A stretch of 64,000 bases of DNA from Streptomyces sp. NBC_00576. GTDB taxonomy: Bacteria > Actinomycetota > Actinomycetes > Streptomycetales > Streptomycetaceae. The notes beneath the pieces are model-generated. The model did no database searches. It was not told where the DNA came from and worked only from the letters and a program-made list of their open reading frames with translations. The position numbers and the translations under genes were made by a program. The stretch's first letter is position 1. The number at the start of each line of letters is the position of its first letter. The stretch lies in contig NZ_CP107780.1 of the NCBI RefSeq assembly GCF_036345175.1, positions 1,798,001 to 1,862,000 on the forward strand, given 5' to 3'. This document shows, in pieces, positions 24,842 through 32,752 of the stretch.

Positions 24842-26992
24842 ATGACTGAGCGTCAGTCCACGTCTGCGCCCGAGGGCGCGCCGGTGCCGAAAGAGACGAA
24901 GACAAGGGAGCGAAGCGACCGCGGGCTGAGGAACGTCGGCACCGGCGAAGAGCGCCCTCGGGCGCAGACGCAAAAGGAAAGGGACCGGCCGTGGCTCATG
25001 CGCACGTACGCCGGTCACTCCACGGCCGAGGCGTCCAACGAGCTGTACCGGCGCAACCTCGCCAAGGGCCAGACAGGTCTGTCGGTGGCCTTCGACCTGC
25101 CGACCCAGACCGGCTACGACCCCGACCACATCCTCGCCCGCGGCGAGGTCGGCCGGGTCGGCGTGCCTGTCTCGCACCTCGGTGACATGCGCCGGCTGTT
25201 CCAGGACATCCCCCTGGACCAGATGAACACCTCGATGACGATCAACGCCACCGCCATGTGGCTGCTGGCGCTCTACCAGGTCGTCGCCGAGGAGCAGGGT
25301 GTCGACATCACCACGCTCCAGGGGACGACCCAGAACGACATCGTCAAGGAGTACCTGTCCCGGGGCACCCACGTGTTCCCGCCGGTACCCTCGCTCCGGC
25401 TGACGACGGACATGATCTGCTACACGGTCAACCACATCCCCAAGTGGAACCCGATCAACATATGCAGCTACCACCTCCAGGAGGCGGGGGCGACCCCGGT
25501 CCAGGAGATCGCGTACGCCATGTCGACGGCCATCGCGGTGCTGGACGCCGTACGGGACTCGGGGCAGGTCCCGGCCGAGAAGTTCGGTGACGTCGTCGCC
25601 CGTATCTCCTTCTTCGTGAACGCGGGTGTGCGGTTCATCGAGGAGATGTGCAAGATGCGGGCGTTCGGGCGGATCTGGGACCAGATCACGTGCGAGCGGT
25701 ACGGCATCGAGGACCCCAAGCAGCGGCGCTTCCGGTACGGCGTGCAGGTCAACTCCCTCGGGCTGACCGAGGCGCAGCCGGAGAACAACATCCAGCGGAT
25801 CGTGCTGGAGATGCTGGCCGTGACGCTGTCGAAGGACGCACGCGCGCGTGCCGTCCAGCTCCCGGCGTGGAACGAGGCGCTGGGGCTGCCCCGGCCCTGG
25901 GACCAGCAGTGGTCGCTGCGGATGCAGCAGGTGCTCGCCTATGAGAGCGATCTGCTGGAGTACGAGGACATCTTCGCCGGGTCGCACGTCGTCGAGGCGA
26001 AGGTGGCCGAGCTGGTCGAGGAGTCGCTCGCCGAGATCGGCCGCATCCAGGAGATGGGCGGCGCGATGGCCGCCGTCGAGTCGGGCTATCTGAAGTCGAA
26101 CCTCGTCGCCTCGCACGCCGAGCGGCGGGCCCGTATCGAGTCCGGTCAAGAGAAGATCGTGGGCGTCAACATCTTCGAGTCGACCGAGCCGAACCCGCTC
26201 ACGGCCGACCTCGATGCGGCGATCCAGACCGTCGATCCGGCCGTCGAGGCCCAGGTGACGTCGGCGCTCCAGGGCTGGCGCGACACGCGGTACCAGCCGC
26301 CCTTCAACCACCCGCGCCCATGCAAGGCTCTGGAGCGGCTGAAGGAGGCCGCGAAGGGCACCGACAACCTCATGGAGGCCACCCTTGAGTGCGCTCGCGC
26401 CGGGGTCACGACCGGCGAGTGGGCCGGGGCCCTGCGCGAGGTGTTCGGGGAGTTCCGGGCGCCGACCGGTGTCTCGTCCGCGCCGGTCGCGGTGACCGCC
26501 GGGGAGGGCACCGCGCTGGCGCTGGTCCGCCGCAAGGTGGACGCCACGGCGAAGGACATGGGCGTCGGCAAGCTTCGTTTCCTGGTGGGCAAGCCGGGTC
26601 TGGACGGGCACTCCAACGGTGCCGAGCAGATCGCGGTGCGGGCCCGTGACGCCGGGTTCGAGGTGGTCTACCAGGGCATCCGGCTCACCCCTGAGGAGAT
26701 CGTGGAGGCGGCGGTCGCCGAGGACGTGCACGCGGTCGGCCTGTCGATCCTGTCCGGGTCGCACGCCCAACTGGTGCCGGACGTGCTGGAACGGCTTCGT
26801 GTGGCCGGTGCCACAGATATACCTGTCATCGCCGGTGGGATCATCCCCAATGGTGACGCCGAACAGCTCAGGGCTGCGGGCGTGGCCGCGGTCTTCACCC
26901 CGAAGGACTTCGACATCACCGGCATCATCGGCCGCATCGTCGACGAGATCCGGAAAGCGAACAAGCTCGACCCCCTGGAGGTCCCCGCATGA
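24842..26992 (+). CDS. meaA: Ethylmalonyl-CoA mutase (MeaA), B12-dependent
   Basis: 716-residue coenzyme B12 mutase converting ethylmalonyl-CoA to methylsuccinyl-CoA. The N-terminal TIM barrel (about 48-560) contains MRTYAGHSTAEASN, FDLPTQTGYD and FFVNAGVRFIEE. The C-terminal cobalamin domain has Asp588-x-His590-x-x-Gly593 (LDGHSNG), LSILSGSH and IAGGIIP. ATG 24842 follows GGAGGT. Residues 6-43 are a hydrophilic, compositionally distinct insert encoded by an imperfect DNA palindrome (24861-24970), placed just before the conserved RPWLMRTYAGHS. The stop codon overlaps the lyase start (ATGA). It could also be called methylmalonyl-CoA mutase-like, but context and the MeaA-type length favour the ethylmalonyl enzyme. 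Confidence 0.95.
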   Translation: MTERQSTSAPEGAPVPKETKTRERSDRGLRNVGTGEERPRAQTQKERDRPWLMRTYAGHSTAEASNELYRRNLAKGQTGLSVAFDLPTQTGYDPDHILARGEVGRVGVPVSHLGDMRRLFQDIPLDQMNTSMTINATAMWLLALYQVVAEEQGVDITTLQGTTQNDIVKEYLSRGTHVFPPVPSLRLTTDMICYTVNHIPKWNPINICSYHLQEAGATPVQEIAYAMSTAIAVLDAVRDSGQVPAEKFGDVVARISFFVNAGVRFIEEMCKMRAFGRIWDQITCERYGIEDPKQRRFRYGVQVNSLGLTEAQPENNIQRIVLEMLAVTLSKDARARAVQLPAWNEALGLPRPWDQQWSLRMQQVLAYESDLLEYEDIFAGSHVVEAKVAELVEESLAEIGRIQEMGGAMAAVESGYLKSNLVASHAERRARIESGQEKIVGVNIFESTEPNPLTADLDAAIQTVDPAVEAQVTSALQGWRDTRYQPPFNHPRPCKALERLKEAAKGTDNLMEATLECARAGVTTGEWAGALREVFGEFRAPTGVSSAPVAVTAGEGTALALVRRKVDATAKDMGVGKLRFLVGKPGLDGHSNGAEQIAVRARDAGFEVVYQGIRLTPEEIVEAAVAEDVHAVGLSILSGSHAQLVPDVLERLRVAGATDIPVIAGGIIPNGDAEQLRAAGVAAVFTPKDFDITGIIGRIVDEIRKANKLDPLEVPA
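24861..24970. repeat. Palindromic cassette inserted in frame in meaA
   Basis: The left arm 24861-24890 pairs with the right arm 24936-24970: 30 matching positions, interrupted only by AAGAG (24948-24952) on the right. They enclose a 45-nt loop containing GGGAGCGAAGCGACCGCGGG. The length keeps the reading frame. It looks like a small REP/MITE-type element domesticated as an N-terminal linker. Confidence 0.85.
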
Positions 26993-27954
26993 CCACGCCC
27001 GTCAACCGACTGCGTCCGCGACGCTCCTGTCTCGCGGTCCCCGGGAGCAACCCCCGTTTCCTGGAGAAGGCCCAGGGCCTGCCGGCCGACCAGGTCTTCC
27101 TGGACCTCGAGGACGCGTGCGCCCCGCTCGCCAAGCCCGAGGCGCGGCACACCATCGTCAAGTTCCTCAACGAGGGCGACTGGACGGGCAAGACGAGGGT
27201 CGTGCGCGTCAACGACTGGACGACCGAGTGGACGTACCGCGATGTCGTGACGGTGGTCGAGGGCGCGGGCCCGAATCTCGACTGCATCATGCTGCCGAAG
27301 GTGCAGACCGCCCAGCAGGTCGTCGCGCTGGACCTCCTCCTCACCCAGATCGAGAAGACGATGGGCTTCGAGGTCGGCAAGATCGGCATCGAGGCGCAGA
27401 TCGAGAACGCCCAGGGCCTCAACAACGTCAACGAGATCGCGACGGCCTCGCCGCGTGTCGAGACGATCATCTTCGGGCCGGCCGACTTCATGGCGTCGAT
27501 CAACATGAAGTCGCTGGTGGTGGGTGAGCAGCCGCCCGGCTACCCGGCGGACGCCTACCACTACATCCTGATGAAGATCCTGATGGCCGCCCGCGCCAAC
27601 AATCTCCAGGCGATCGACGGCCCCTACCTGCAGATCCGCAACGTCGACGGCTACCGCGAGGTCGCACAGCGTGCCGCCGCCCTCGGCTTCGACGGCAAGT
27701 GGGTACTGCACCCGGGCCAGGTCGAGGCGTCCAACGAGATCTTCTCGCCCTCGCAGGAGGACTTCGACCACGCCGAGCTGATCCTGGACGCGTACGAGTA
27801 CTACACGTCCGAGGCCGGCGGCAAGAAGGGCTCCGCGATGATCGGCGACGAGATGATCGACGAGGCCAGCCGCAAGATGGCCCTGGTCATCTCGGGCAAG
27901 GGCCGGGCCGCCGGTATGCGGCGCACGTCCAAGTTCGAAGCCCCGGAGGCCTGA
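26989..27954 (+). CDS. mcl1: Beta-methylmalyl-CoA/L-malyl-CoA lyase (HpcH/HpaI-CitE family)
   Basis: 321-residue CitE-like lyase, Mg-dependent, cleaving beta-methylmalyl-CoA to glyoxylate and propionyl-CoA. Family segments: RRSCLAVPGSNPRFLEKA (substrate loop), VFLDLEDACAP (acidic metal-site segment), KIGIEAQIENAQGL (Glu ligand) and FGPADFMASI, then KWVLHPGQVEASN. ATG overlaps the mutase stop codon by 4 bp, so translation is coupled. Gene order after ccr and meaA makes the pathway assignment much stronger than the family alone, which also includes citramalyl- and malyl-CoA lyases. Confidence 0.92.
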   Translation: MTTPVNRLRPRRSCLAVPGSNPRFLEKAQGLPADQVFLDLEDACAPLAKPEARHTIVKFLNEGDWTGKTRVVRVNDWTTEWTYRDVVTVVEGAGPNLDCIMLPKVQTAQQVVALDLLLTQIEKTMGFEVGKIGIEAQIENAQGLNNVNEIATASPRVETIIFGPADFMASINMKSLVVGEQPPGYPADAYHYILMKILMAARANNLQAIDGPYLQIRNVDGYREVAQRAAALGFDGKWVLHPGQVEASNEIFSPSQEDFDHAELILDAYEYYTSEAGGKKGSAMIGDEMIDEASRKMALVISGKGRAAGMRRTSKFEAPEA

Positions 27955-27959
27955 GCACC

Positions 27960-28529
27960 ATGCAGTTCGGACGCACCTACGAGGAGTTCGAGGTCGGGGC
28001 GGTCTACAAGCACTGGCCCGGAAAGACGGTCACGGAGTACGACGACCACCTCTTCTGTCTCCTGACGATGAACCACCACCCGCTCCACATGGACGCCAAC
28101 TATGCGGAGAACACGACCGACTTCGGCAAGAACGTGGTCGTGGGGAACTACATCTACTCCCTGCTCCTCGGCATGTCTGTGCCGGACGTGTCGGGCAAGG
28201 CGATCGCGAACCTGGAGGTCGAGTCGCTGAAGCACGTGGCGCCGACCTTCCACGGCGACACGATCTACGGCGAGACGACGGTCCTCGACAAGACGCCCTC
28301 CCGGTCGAAGAACGACCGCGGGATCGTCTACGTGGAGACCAAGGGCTACAAGCAGGACGGCACGCTGGTCTGCGTGTTCCGCCGCAAGGTGATGGTGCCG
28401 ACCGAGACGTACATCAAGGAGCGCGGCGGCGAACAGCCCGGCCGCCCGCCCGTCTCCCACCACCACCCTCAAACGACGCCCCTGCGTGGCGACACCCCCA
28501 GTTCGCAGCTCAAGGAGCAGGAGAAGTAG
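27960..28529 (+). CDS. Mesaconyl-CoA hydratase (MaoC-like hot-dog dehydratase)
   Basis: 189-residue single hot-dog protein. The hydratase motif is visible as TVTEYDDHLFCLLTMNHHPLH in outline (acidic residue and His spaced as in (R)-hydratases), with VVVGNYIYSLLLGM and VAPTFHGDTIYGET downstream. In this block it would hydrate mesaconyl-C1-CoA to beta-methylmalyl-CoA. It starts 5 bp after the lyase stop codon, with GGAGGCC overlapping that stop. The last ~35 residues are Pro/Gln/His-rich and likely disordered. It is shorter than the two-domain proteobacterial mesaconyl-CoA hydratases. Confidence 0.88.
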   Translation: MQFGRTYEEFEVGAVYKHWPGKTVTEYDDHLFCLLTMNHHPLHMDANYAENTTDFGKNVVVGNYIYSLLLGMSVPDVSGKAIANLEVESLKHVAPTFHGDTIYGETTVLDKTPSRSKNDRGIVYVETKGYKQDGTLVCVFRRKVMVPTETYIKERGGEQPGRPPVSHHHPQTTPLRGDTPSSQLKEQEK

Positions 28530-28531
28530 CC

Positions 28532-29737
28532 ATGGCGCGACTCGCCCAGACCGCCGGTCTGACCGACATCCAGCAGGAGATCCTGTCCACGGTCCGGGAC
28601 TTCGTGGACAAGGAGATCATCCCGGTCGCGACCGAGCTGGAGCACCGCGACGAGTATCCGCAGCAGATCGTCGACGGCCTCAAGGAGTTGGGCCTGTTCG
28701 GCCTGATGATCCCTGAGGAGTACGGCGGTCTGGGCGAGTCGCTCCTGACCTATGCGCTCTGCGTCGAGGAGATCGCGCGCGGCTGGATGTCGGTCTCCGG
28801 GATCATCAACACGCACTTCATCGTGGCGTACATGCTCAAGCAGCACGGCACGCAGGAGCAGAGGGACCACTTCCTCCCGAGGATGGCGGCGGGCGACGTC
28901 CGCGGCGCCTTCTCGATGTCGGAGCCGGGGCTCGGCTCGGACGTGTCGGCCATCACCTCGAAGGCGGTCAAGGACGGCGACGAGTACGTCCTCAACGGCC
29001 AGAAGATGTGGCTGACGAACGGCGGAACGTCCAACCTGGTCGCCGTACTCGTCCGAAGTGACGAAGGACACCCGGAGGGGACCGCGCCCCACAAGTCGAT
29101 GACCACCTTCCTGGTCGAGAAGGAGCCGGGCTTCGGTGAGGTCCGGCCCGGGCTCACCATCCCGGGGAAGATCGACAAGATGGGGTACAAGGGCGTCGAC
29201 ACCACCGAGCTCATCATGGACGACCTGCGAATTCCGGCCGATCGCGTTCTCGGAGGCGCCACCGGCCGAGGTTTTTACCAAATGATGGACGGTGTCGAGG
29301 TGGGGCGCGTCAATGTGGCGGCGCGTGGCTGCGGTGTCGCTCAGCGTGCGTTCGAACTCGGCGTCTCGTATGCCCAGCAACGGCACACTTTCGGCAAGCC
29401 GATCGCCCAGCACCAGGCGATCCAGTTCAAGCTGGCCGAGATGGCTACCAAGGTCGAGGCCGCTCATGCGATGATGGTGAATGCAGCACGCAAAAAGGAC
29501 TCCGGTGAGCGAAACGACCTCGAAGCTGGGATGGCGAAGTACCTCGCCTCCGAGTACTGCAAAGAGGTCGTGGAAGACGCCTTCCGGATCCACGGCGGCT
29601 ACGGCTTCTCCAAGGAGTACGAGATCGAGCGCCTCTACCGCGAGGCGCCGATGCTGCTGATCGGCGAAGGTACCGCCGAGATCCAGAAAATGATCATCGG
29701 GCGCAGGTTGCTCGAAGAGTACAAATTCCAGGGCTGA
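28532..29737 (+). CDS. Methylsuccinyl-CoA dehydrogenase (acyl-CoA dehydrogenase family)
   Basis: 401-residue flavoprotein with acyl-CoA dehydrogenase signatures: FSMSEPGLGSD, KMWLTNGGTSN, RHTFGKPIAQHQAIQFKLA and the C-terminal IHGGYGFSKEYEIERLYREA. By position, last of the ccr-meaA-lyase-hydratase run, it should oxidise methylsuccinyl-CoA to mesaconyl-CoA. Generic butyryl-CoA dehydrogenases have the same motifs, so specificity is inferred from context. The catalytic Glu is probably within the C-terminal YREAPM segment or the helix preceding it. It starts 2 bp after the hydratase stop codon, and a hairpin follows at 29749-29781. Confidence 0.92.
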   Translation: MARLAQTAGLTDIQQEILSTVRDFVDKEIIPVATELEHRDEYPQQIVDGLKELGLFGLMIPEEYGGLGESLLTYALCVEEIARGWMSVSGIINTHFIVAYMLKQHGTQEQRDHFLPRMAAGDVRGAFSMSEPGLGSDVSAITSKAVKDGDEYVLNGQKMWLTNGGTSNLVAVLVRSDEGHPEGTAPHKSMTTFLVEKEPGFGEVRPGLTIPGKIDKMGYKGVDTTELIMDDLRIPADRVLGGATGRGFYQMMDGVEVGRVNVAARGCGVAQRAFELGVSYAQQRHTFGKPIAQHQAIQFKLAEMATKVEAAHAMMVNAARKKDSGERNDLEAGMAKYLASEYCKEVVEDAFRIHGGYGFSKEYEIERLYREAPMLLIGEGTAEIQKMIIGRRLLEEYKFQG

Positions 29738-29748
29738 TTGTCCGGTTC

Positions 29749-29781
29749 GGGGTGTTTTCTTGGAGAAGAAGATCACACCCC
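29749..29781 (+). terminator. Hairpin ending the ethylmalonyl-CoA operon
   Basis: GGGGTGT (29749-29755) pairs with ACACCCC (29775-29781). The interior TTTCTT/AAGAAG nearly pairs around a GGAG loop. It begins 11 bp after the acyl-CoA dehydrogenase stop codon and before psd. Confidence 0.65.
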
Positions 29782-29906
29782 GTCAGCACTGTTCAGCCGC
29801 CGACTCCGCTTCCTGGCTTACCCAGTTGCGGCTGTGAGCCGCTACGATCGCCGGAAAGCCGCCGTCCCCTGATACCGCGCGGCATCATCCGCTACGAAGG
29901 TCATCC

Positions 29907-30563
29907 ATGCCCCACAGCCAAACCTCTGCACCTCGCGACAGCCTGGCAGGCGTACGCCTGGCGCGCGGAGCATCGCCGTGGCTCCTCCCGACCGTCGCCA
30001 CCGCAGCCCTCAGCCTGGTACGCGCGCGCAAGTCCGGCGCCGCCAAGGCCGTGGCCGTACCCGTCACCGCGCTGGCGGCGGGCATGCTGTGGTTCTTCCG
30101 TGACCCCGAGCGCGAGATCACCCAGGGCCGGGTCATCTCTCCCGCCGACGGCGTGGTGCAGAGCATCATGCCGTGGAAGGACGGCCGAACCCGCGTCGCG
30201 ATCTTCATGAGCCCGCTCAACGTACACGTCAACCGCGCGCCTCTCTCCGGCACGGTGACGTCCGTCGAGCACATCCCCGGCGGGTTCGTTCCGGCGTTCA
30301 ACAAGGAGAGCGAGAACAACGAGAGAGTTGTCTGGCACTTCGACACCGAGCTCGGTGACATCGAGATGATCCAGATCGCCGGTGCGGTCGCTCGCCGCAT
30401 CGTCCCGTACGTCCCGCAGGGAACGAAGGTCGAGCAGGGCGAGCGGATCGGCCTGATCCGTTTCGGCTCGCGCGTCGACATCTACCTCCCCGAGGGTGTC
30501 GAGGTCGCGGTCGAGGTCGGCCAGAAGACGGTGGCAGGGGTGACTCGCATTGACCGTGATTGA
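29907..30563 (+). CDS. psd: Phosphatidylserine decarboxylase proenzyme
   Basis: 218-residue short-form pyruvoyl decarboxylase that converts phosphatidylserine to phosphatidylethanolamine at the membrane. The self-cleavage site is Gly187-Ser188 in RFGSRVD, which generates the pyruvoyl group. Upstream segments WFFRDPERE, FMSPLNVHVNRAP and the hydrophobic stretch VPVTALAAGMLWFF fit the family. ATG 29907 is used, with AAGG 9 nt upstream. The stop codon lies inside pssA (14-bp overlap), so the two phospholipid enzymes are translationally coupled. Confidence 0.95.
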   Translation: MPHSQTSAPRDSLAGVRLARGASPWLLPTVATAALSLVRARKSGAAKAVAVPVTALAAGMLWFFRDPEREITQGRVISPADGVVQSIMPWKDGRTRVAIFMSPLNVHVNRAPLSGTVTSVEHIPGGFVPAFNKESENNERVVWHFDTELGDIEMIQIAGAVARRIVPYVPQGTKVEQGERIGLIRFGSRVDIYLPEGVEVAVEVGQKTVAGVTRIDRD

Positions 30564-31398
30564 TCCCGAGACCCAGTGGGTGCCGGAGGCCGACGAGGTG
30601 GATGACGAGGAGGAGATGCCTCTTTCTCTCCGCCTCTCAATAGCGGACACCCTCACCCTCGGCAACGCCACCTGCGGCTTCATGGCGGTGTACTTCACCA
30701 CCACCGGCATCCTGATCCCGCACCTCACCGGCAGTGACGAGTCGGGCATGGCCCGTCACTCGGCGGCGACCGCGGTGATCCTGATGCTCTGCGCGGCTGT
30801 CTTCGACCTCTTCGACGGTCTGGTCGCCCGCAAGCTGCGCTCCTCCCCCATGGGCGCCGAGCTGGACAACCTGTCCGACCTGATCAGCTTCGGTCTCGCA
30901 CCGGCGTACTTCGTGCTGGTGTACGGCATGGTCGCGGACGACGCGTACCAGAAGGTGGCCGCGGTCGGTGGGATCGTCGTACTGCTCGCGGTGGTGCTGA
31001 GGCTCGCGAGATTCTCGTGCGTGACGGTGAAGGACGGCACCTTCCAGGGCATGCCGAGTCCCTTCGGCGCTCTGACGGTCGTCTCGATCGTGCTCCTCGA
31101 GCTGCCGTTCGTGGCCACGCTCATGGCCATCGTCGGCACCGCCTGGCTGATGGTGAGCCGGGTCGAGTACCCGAAGCCGCGGGGTCCGCTCGCGGTGGCG
31201 ATGATCGCCTGGATCGTCTCCGGAATGGGCCTCCTGGCGGCCTGGGCCTTCGACGCCCCCGGCGGCCAGCTGCTCCTCCAGACCGGCTGCGCCCTGCAGC
31301 TCGTCCTGGGCGCGGTGATCCCGCTCTTCGCCACGGCCCGCCGGGTGAACAACTTCCGCGGCAACCGCCGCGAGGCACGGGCGGCACAGCTGCCGTAG
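30550..31398 (+). CDS. pssA: CDP-diacylglycerol-serine O-phosphatidyltransferase
   Basis: 282-residue integral membrane CDP-alcohol phosphotransferase producing phosphatidylserine. The signature DLFDGLVARKLRSS followed by GAELDNLSD matches Dx2DGx2ARx8Gx3Dx3D. At least six hydrophobic segments follow the acidic N-terminus. The start is TTG 30550, with a GTG two codons later as alternative; both lie inside the end of psd. A strong bidirectional terminator follows the stop codon. Next-door psd completes phosphatidylethanolamine synthesis. Confidence 0.93.
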   Translation: MTVIDPETQWVPEADEVDDEEEMPLSLRLSIADTLTLGNATCGFMAVYFTTTGILIPHLTGSDESGMARHSAATAVILMLCAAVFDLFDGLVARKLRSSPMGAELDNLSDLISFGLAPAYFVLVYGMVADDAYQKVAAVGGIVVLLAVVLRLARFSCVTVKDGTFQGMPSPFGALTVVSIVLLELPFVATLMAIVGTAWLMVSRVEYPKPRGPLAVAMIAWIVSGMGLLAAWAFDAPGGQLLLQTGCALQLVLGAVIPLFATARRVNNFRGNRREARAAQLP

Positions 31399-31424
31399 CG
31401 GACGCAGCGACGCAGTCGTACGAA

Positions 31425-31452
31425 GGGCCCCGAACCGGACGGTTCGGGGCCC
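31425..31452. terminator. Bidirectional terminator
   Basis: GGGCCCCGAACC (31425-31436), loop GGAC, GGTTCGGGGCCC (31441-31452): a perfect 12-bp stem between the convergent pssA and liv operon ends. Confidence 0.9.
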
Positions 31453-31480
31453 TCCGCGTTGCGTGCGGGGTTCTTCGGGC

Positions 31481-32752
31481 TCACGCGCCCGGCGAGTAGC
31501 CCTCCGCGACGGACGACGCCTCGGGCTCCCGTACGACCTTCATGCCTCCTGTCACGCTCTTGTCGGGCTGCAGGATCACGCTCTCCTTGGAGGAGGGGGC
31601 CTTGGGGTCGGTGAAGTTCTGCGGGCTGCCGAAACCGACGTCGAAGGCGTTGATCGTCAACAGGGCCTTGTCCACGCCCGCACGCGTGAGGTCCTTGCTC
31701 GCGCAGGCCTTCTTCAGGGCCTCGCCGAAGACGGAGGCCGCCGTCCAGCCGGCCACCACACCGTTGTCCAGCGAGTCGCTCGGATACGCGGCCTGGTAGT
31801 CGGCCACGAGTTTCTTCGCCTGCGGGGTGTCCGCCCCGATGGGCAGGGACGGGGAGGCGACCCAGTAGTTCTTGGACAGGGCCGGGCCCGCCTGGGTGGC
31901 CAGGAGCTGCGGCGCGAAGGCCGAGTTGTTGCCGATGACGGGAACGTCGAAGCCGCCGGCCGCGGCCACGCCGACCAGTGAGGCGGCCTGGCGCGGGCCG
32001 GCGCTGATCACGATCGCCTTGACGCCCGCCTGTTTCAACGCGGCGACCTGGGCGGTCATGTCGTTGTCGGTCGGCTTGATCTTCTGTTCGACGACCGTCA
32101 GCCCCGATTTCTCCGCCATGTACTTGGCACCGGCCAGGGCGCTCTCCCCGTAGTCCCCCTCGAAGTAGACATGCCCGATCTTGTCGCCCTTCTTGATCCC
32201 CTTCTCATTGATCAGGAAGTCGACCGCATTGATCGTCTCAATGTCGTACGTTGACCCGATCACGCGTATGTACGGACTGCCGAGCAGCGAGGCCGCCCAC
32301 GCCTGTGGCAGCACGAGGACCTTGTCCTGGCCGTCGACGCGCTGTTTCACCGCCGCGACGAACGGCGAGCCGATGAACTGGGCGAAGCCCAGCACCTTCG
32401 GTGCCAGTTCCGTGTAGCCGGAGACGGCCTTCTGCGGGTCGTAGCCGTGGTCGCGGACGGTGAGGTCCACCTGGCGGCCACAGACGCCGCCGGCGGCGTT
32501 CAGCTGCTTCACGTACAGCTGCTGGGCCTGGGTGACGCTTTTGCCGAGGGTGGCGTAGACCCCGGTCATGTCCGTGAGCGCGCCGAGCGTGATCGTCTTG
32601 GCGGACACGCCCACATCGGTCTTGACGCCGCCCGCCGAGGCCGAACCCTTGTCGCCCCCGTCGTCGTCCTTGGCCTTGGAGCTGCACCCGGCCACTGCGA
32701 GCAGCACGGCGAGCGCGCCCGCGGCAGCTCGGGCCGCGTATCTCGTGGTCAT
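31481..32752 (-). CDS. Branched-chain amino acid ABC substrate-binding lipoprotein
   Basis: 423-residue periplasmic-binding-type lipoprotein. The signal peptide ends in the lipobox LAVAGC, with Cys about 23 as lipid site, followed by a Ser/Lys/Asp linker. The mature part has the LivK/peripla_BP_6 fold: KTITLGALTDMTGVYATLG, HVYFEGDYGESA and VISAGPRQAASL. The probable ligand is a branched-chain amino acid or a related compound such as urea or an aromatic acid; specificity is inferred. ATG 32752 overlaps the permease stop by 4 bp, with GGGGAGGAACG as ribosome site. Unusually it is the last gene of the operon. Confidence 0.93.
   Translation of the reverse strand: MTTRYAARAAAGALAVLLAVAGCSSKAKDDDGGDKGSASAGGVKTDVGVSAKTITLGALTDMTGVYATLGKSVTQAQQLYVKQLNAAGGVCGRQVDLTVRDHGYDPQKAVSGYTELAPKVLGFAQFIGSPFVAAVKQRVDGQDKVLVLPQAWAASLLGSPYIRVIGSTYDIETINAVDFLINEKGIKKGDKIGHVYFEGDYGESALAGAKYMAEKSGLTVVEQKIKPTDNDMTAQVAALKQAGVKAIVISAGPRQAASLVGVAAAGGFDVPVIGNNSAFAPQLLATQAGPALSKNYWVASPSLPIGADTPQAKKLVADYQAAYPSDSLDNGVVAGWTAASVFGEALKKACASKDLTRAGVDKALLTINAFDVGFGSPQNFTDPKAPSSKESVILQPDKSVTGGMKVVREPEASSVAEGYSPGA

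Noticed and set aside
24861..24970. Frameshift or sequencing artefact in the mutase N-terminus
   Set aside because: The insert keeps the frame and has complementary arms with a defined loop, which is not the pattern of a read error.
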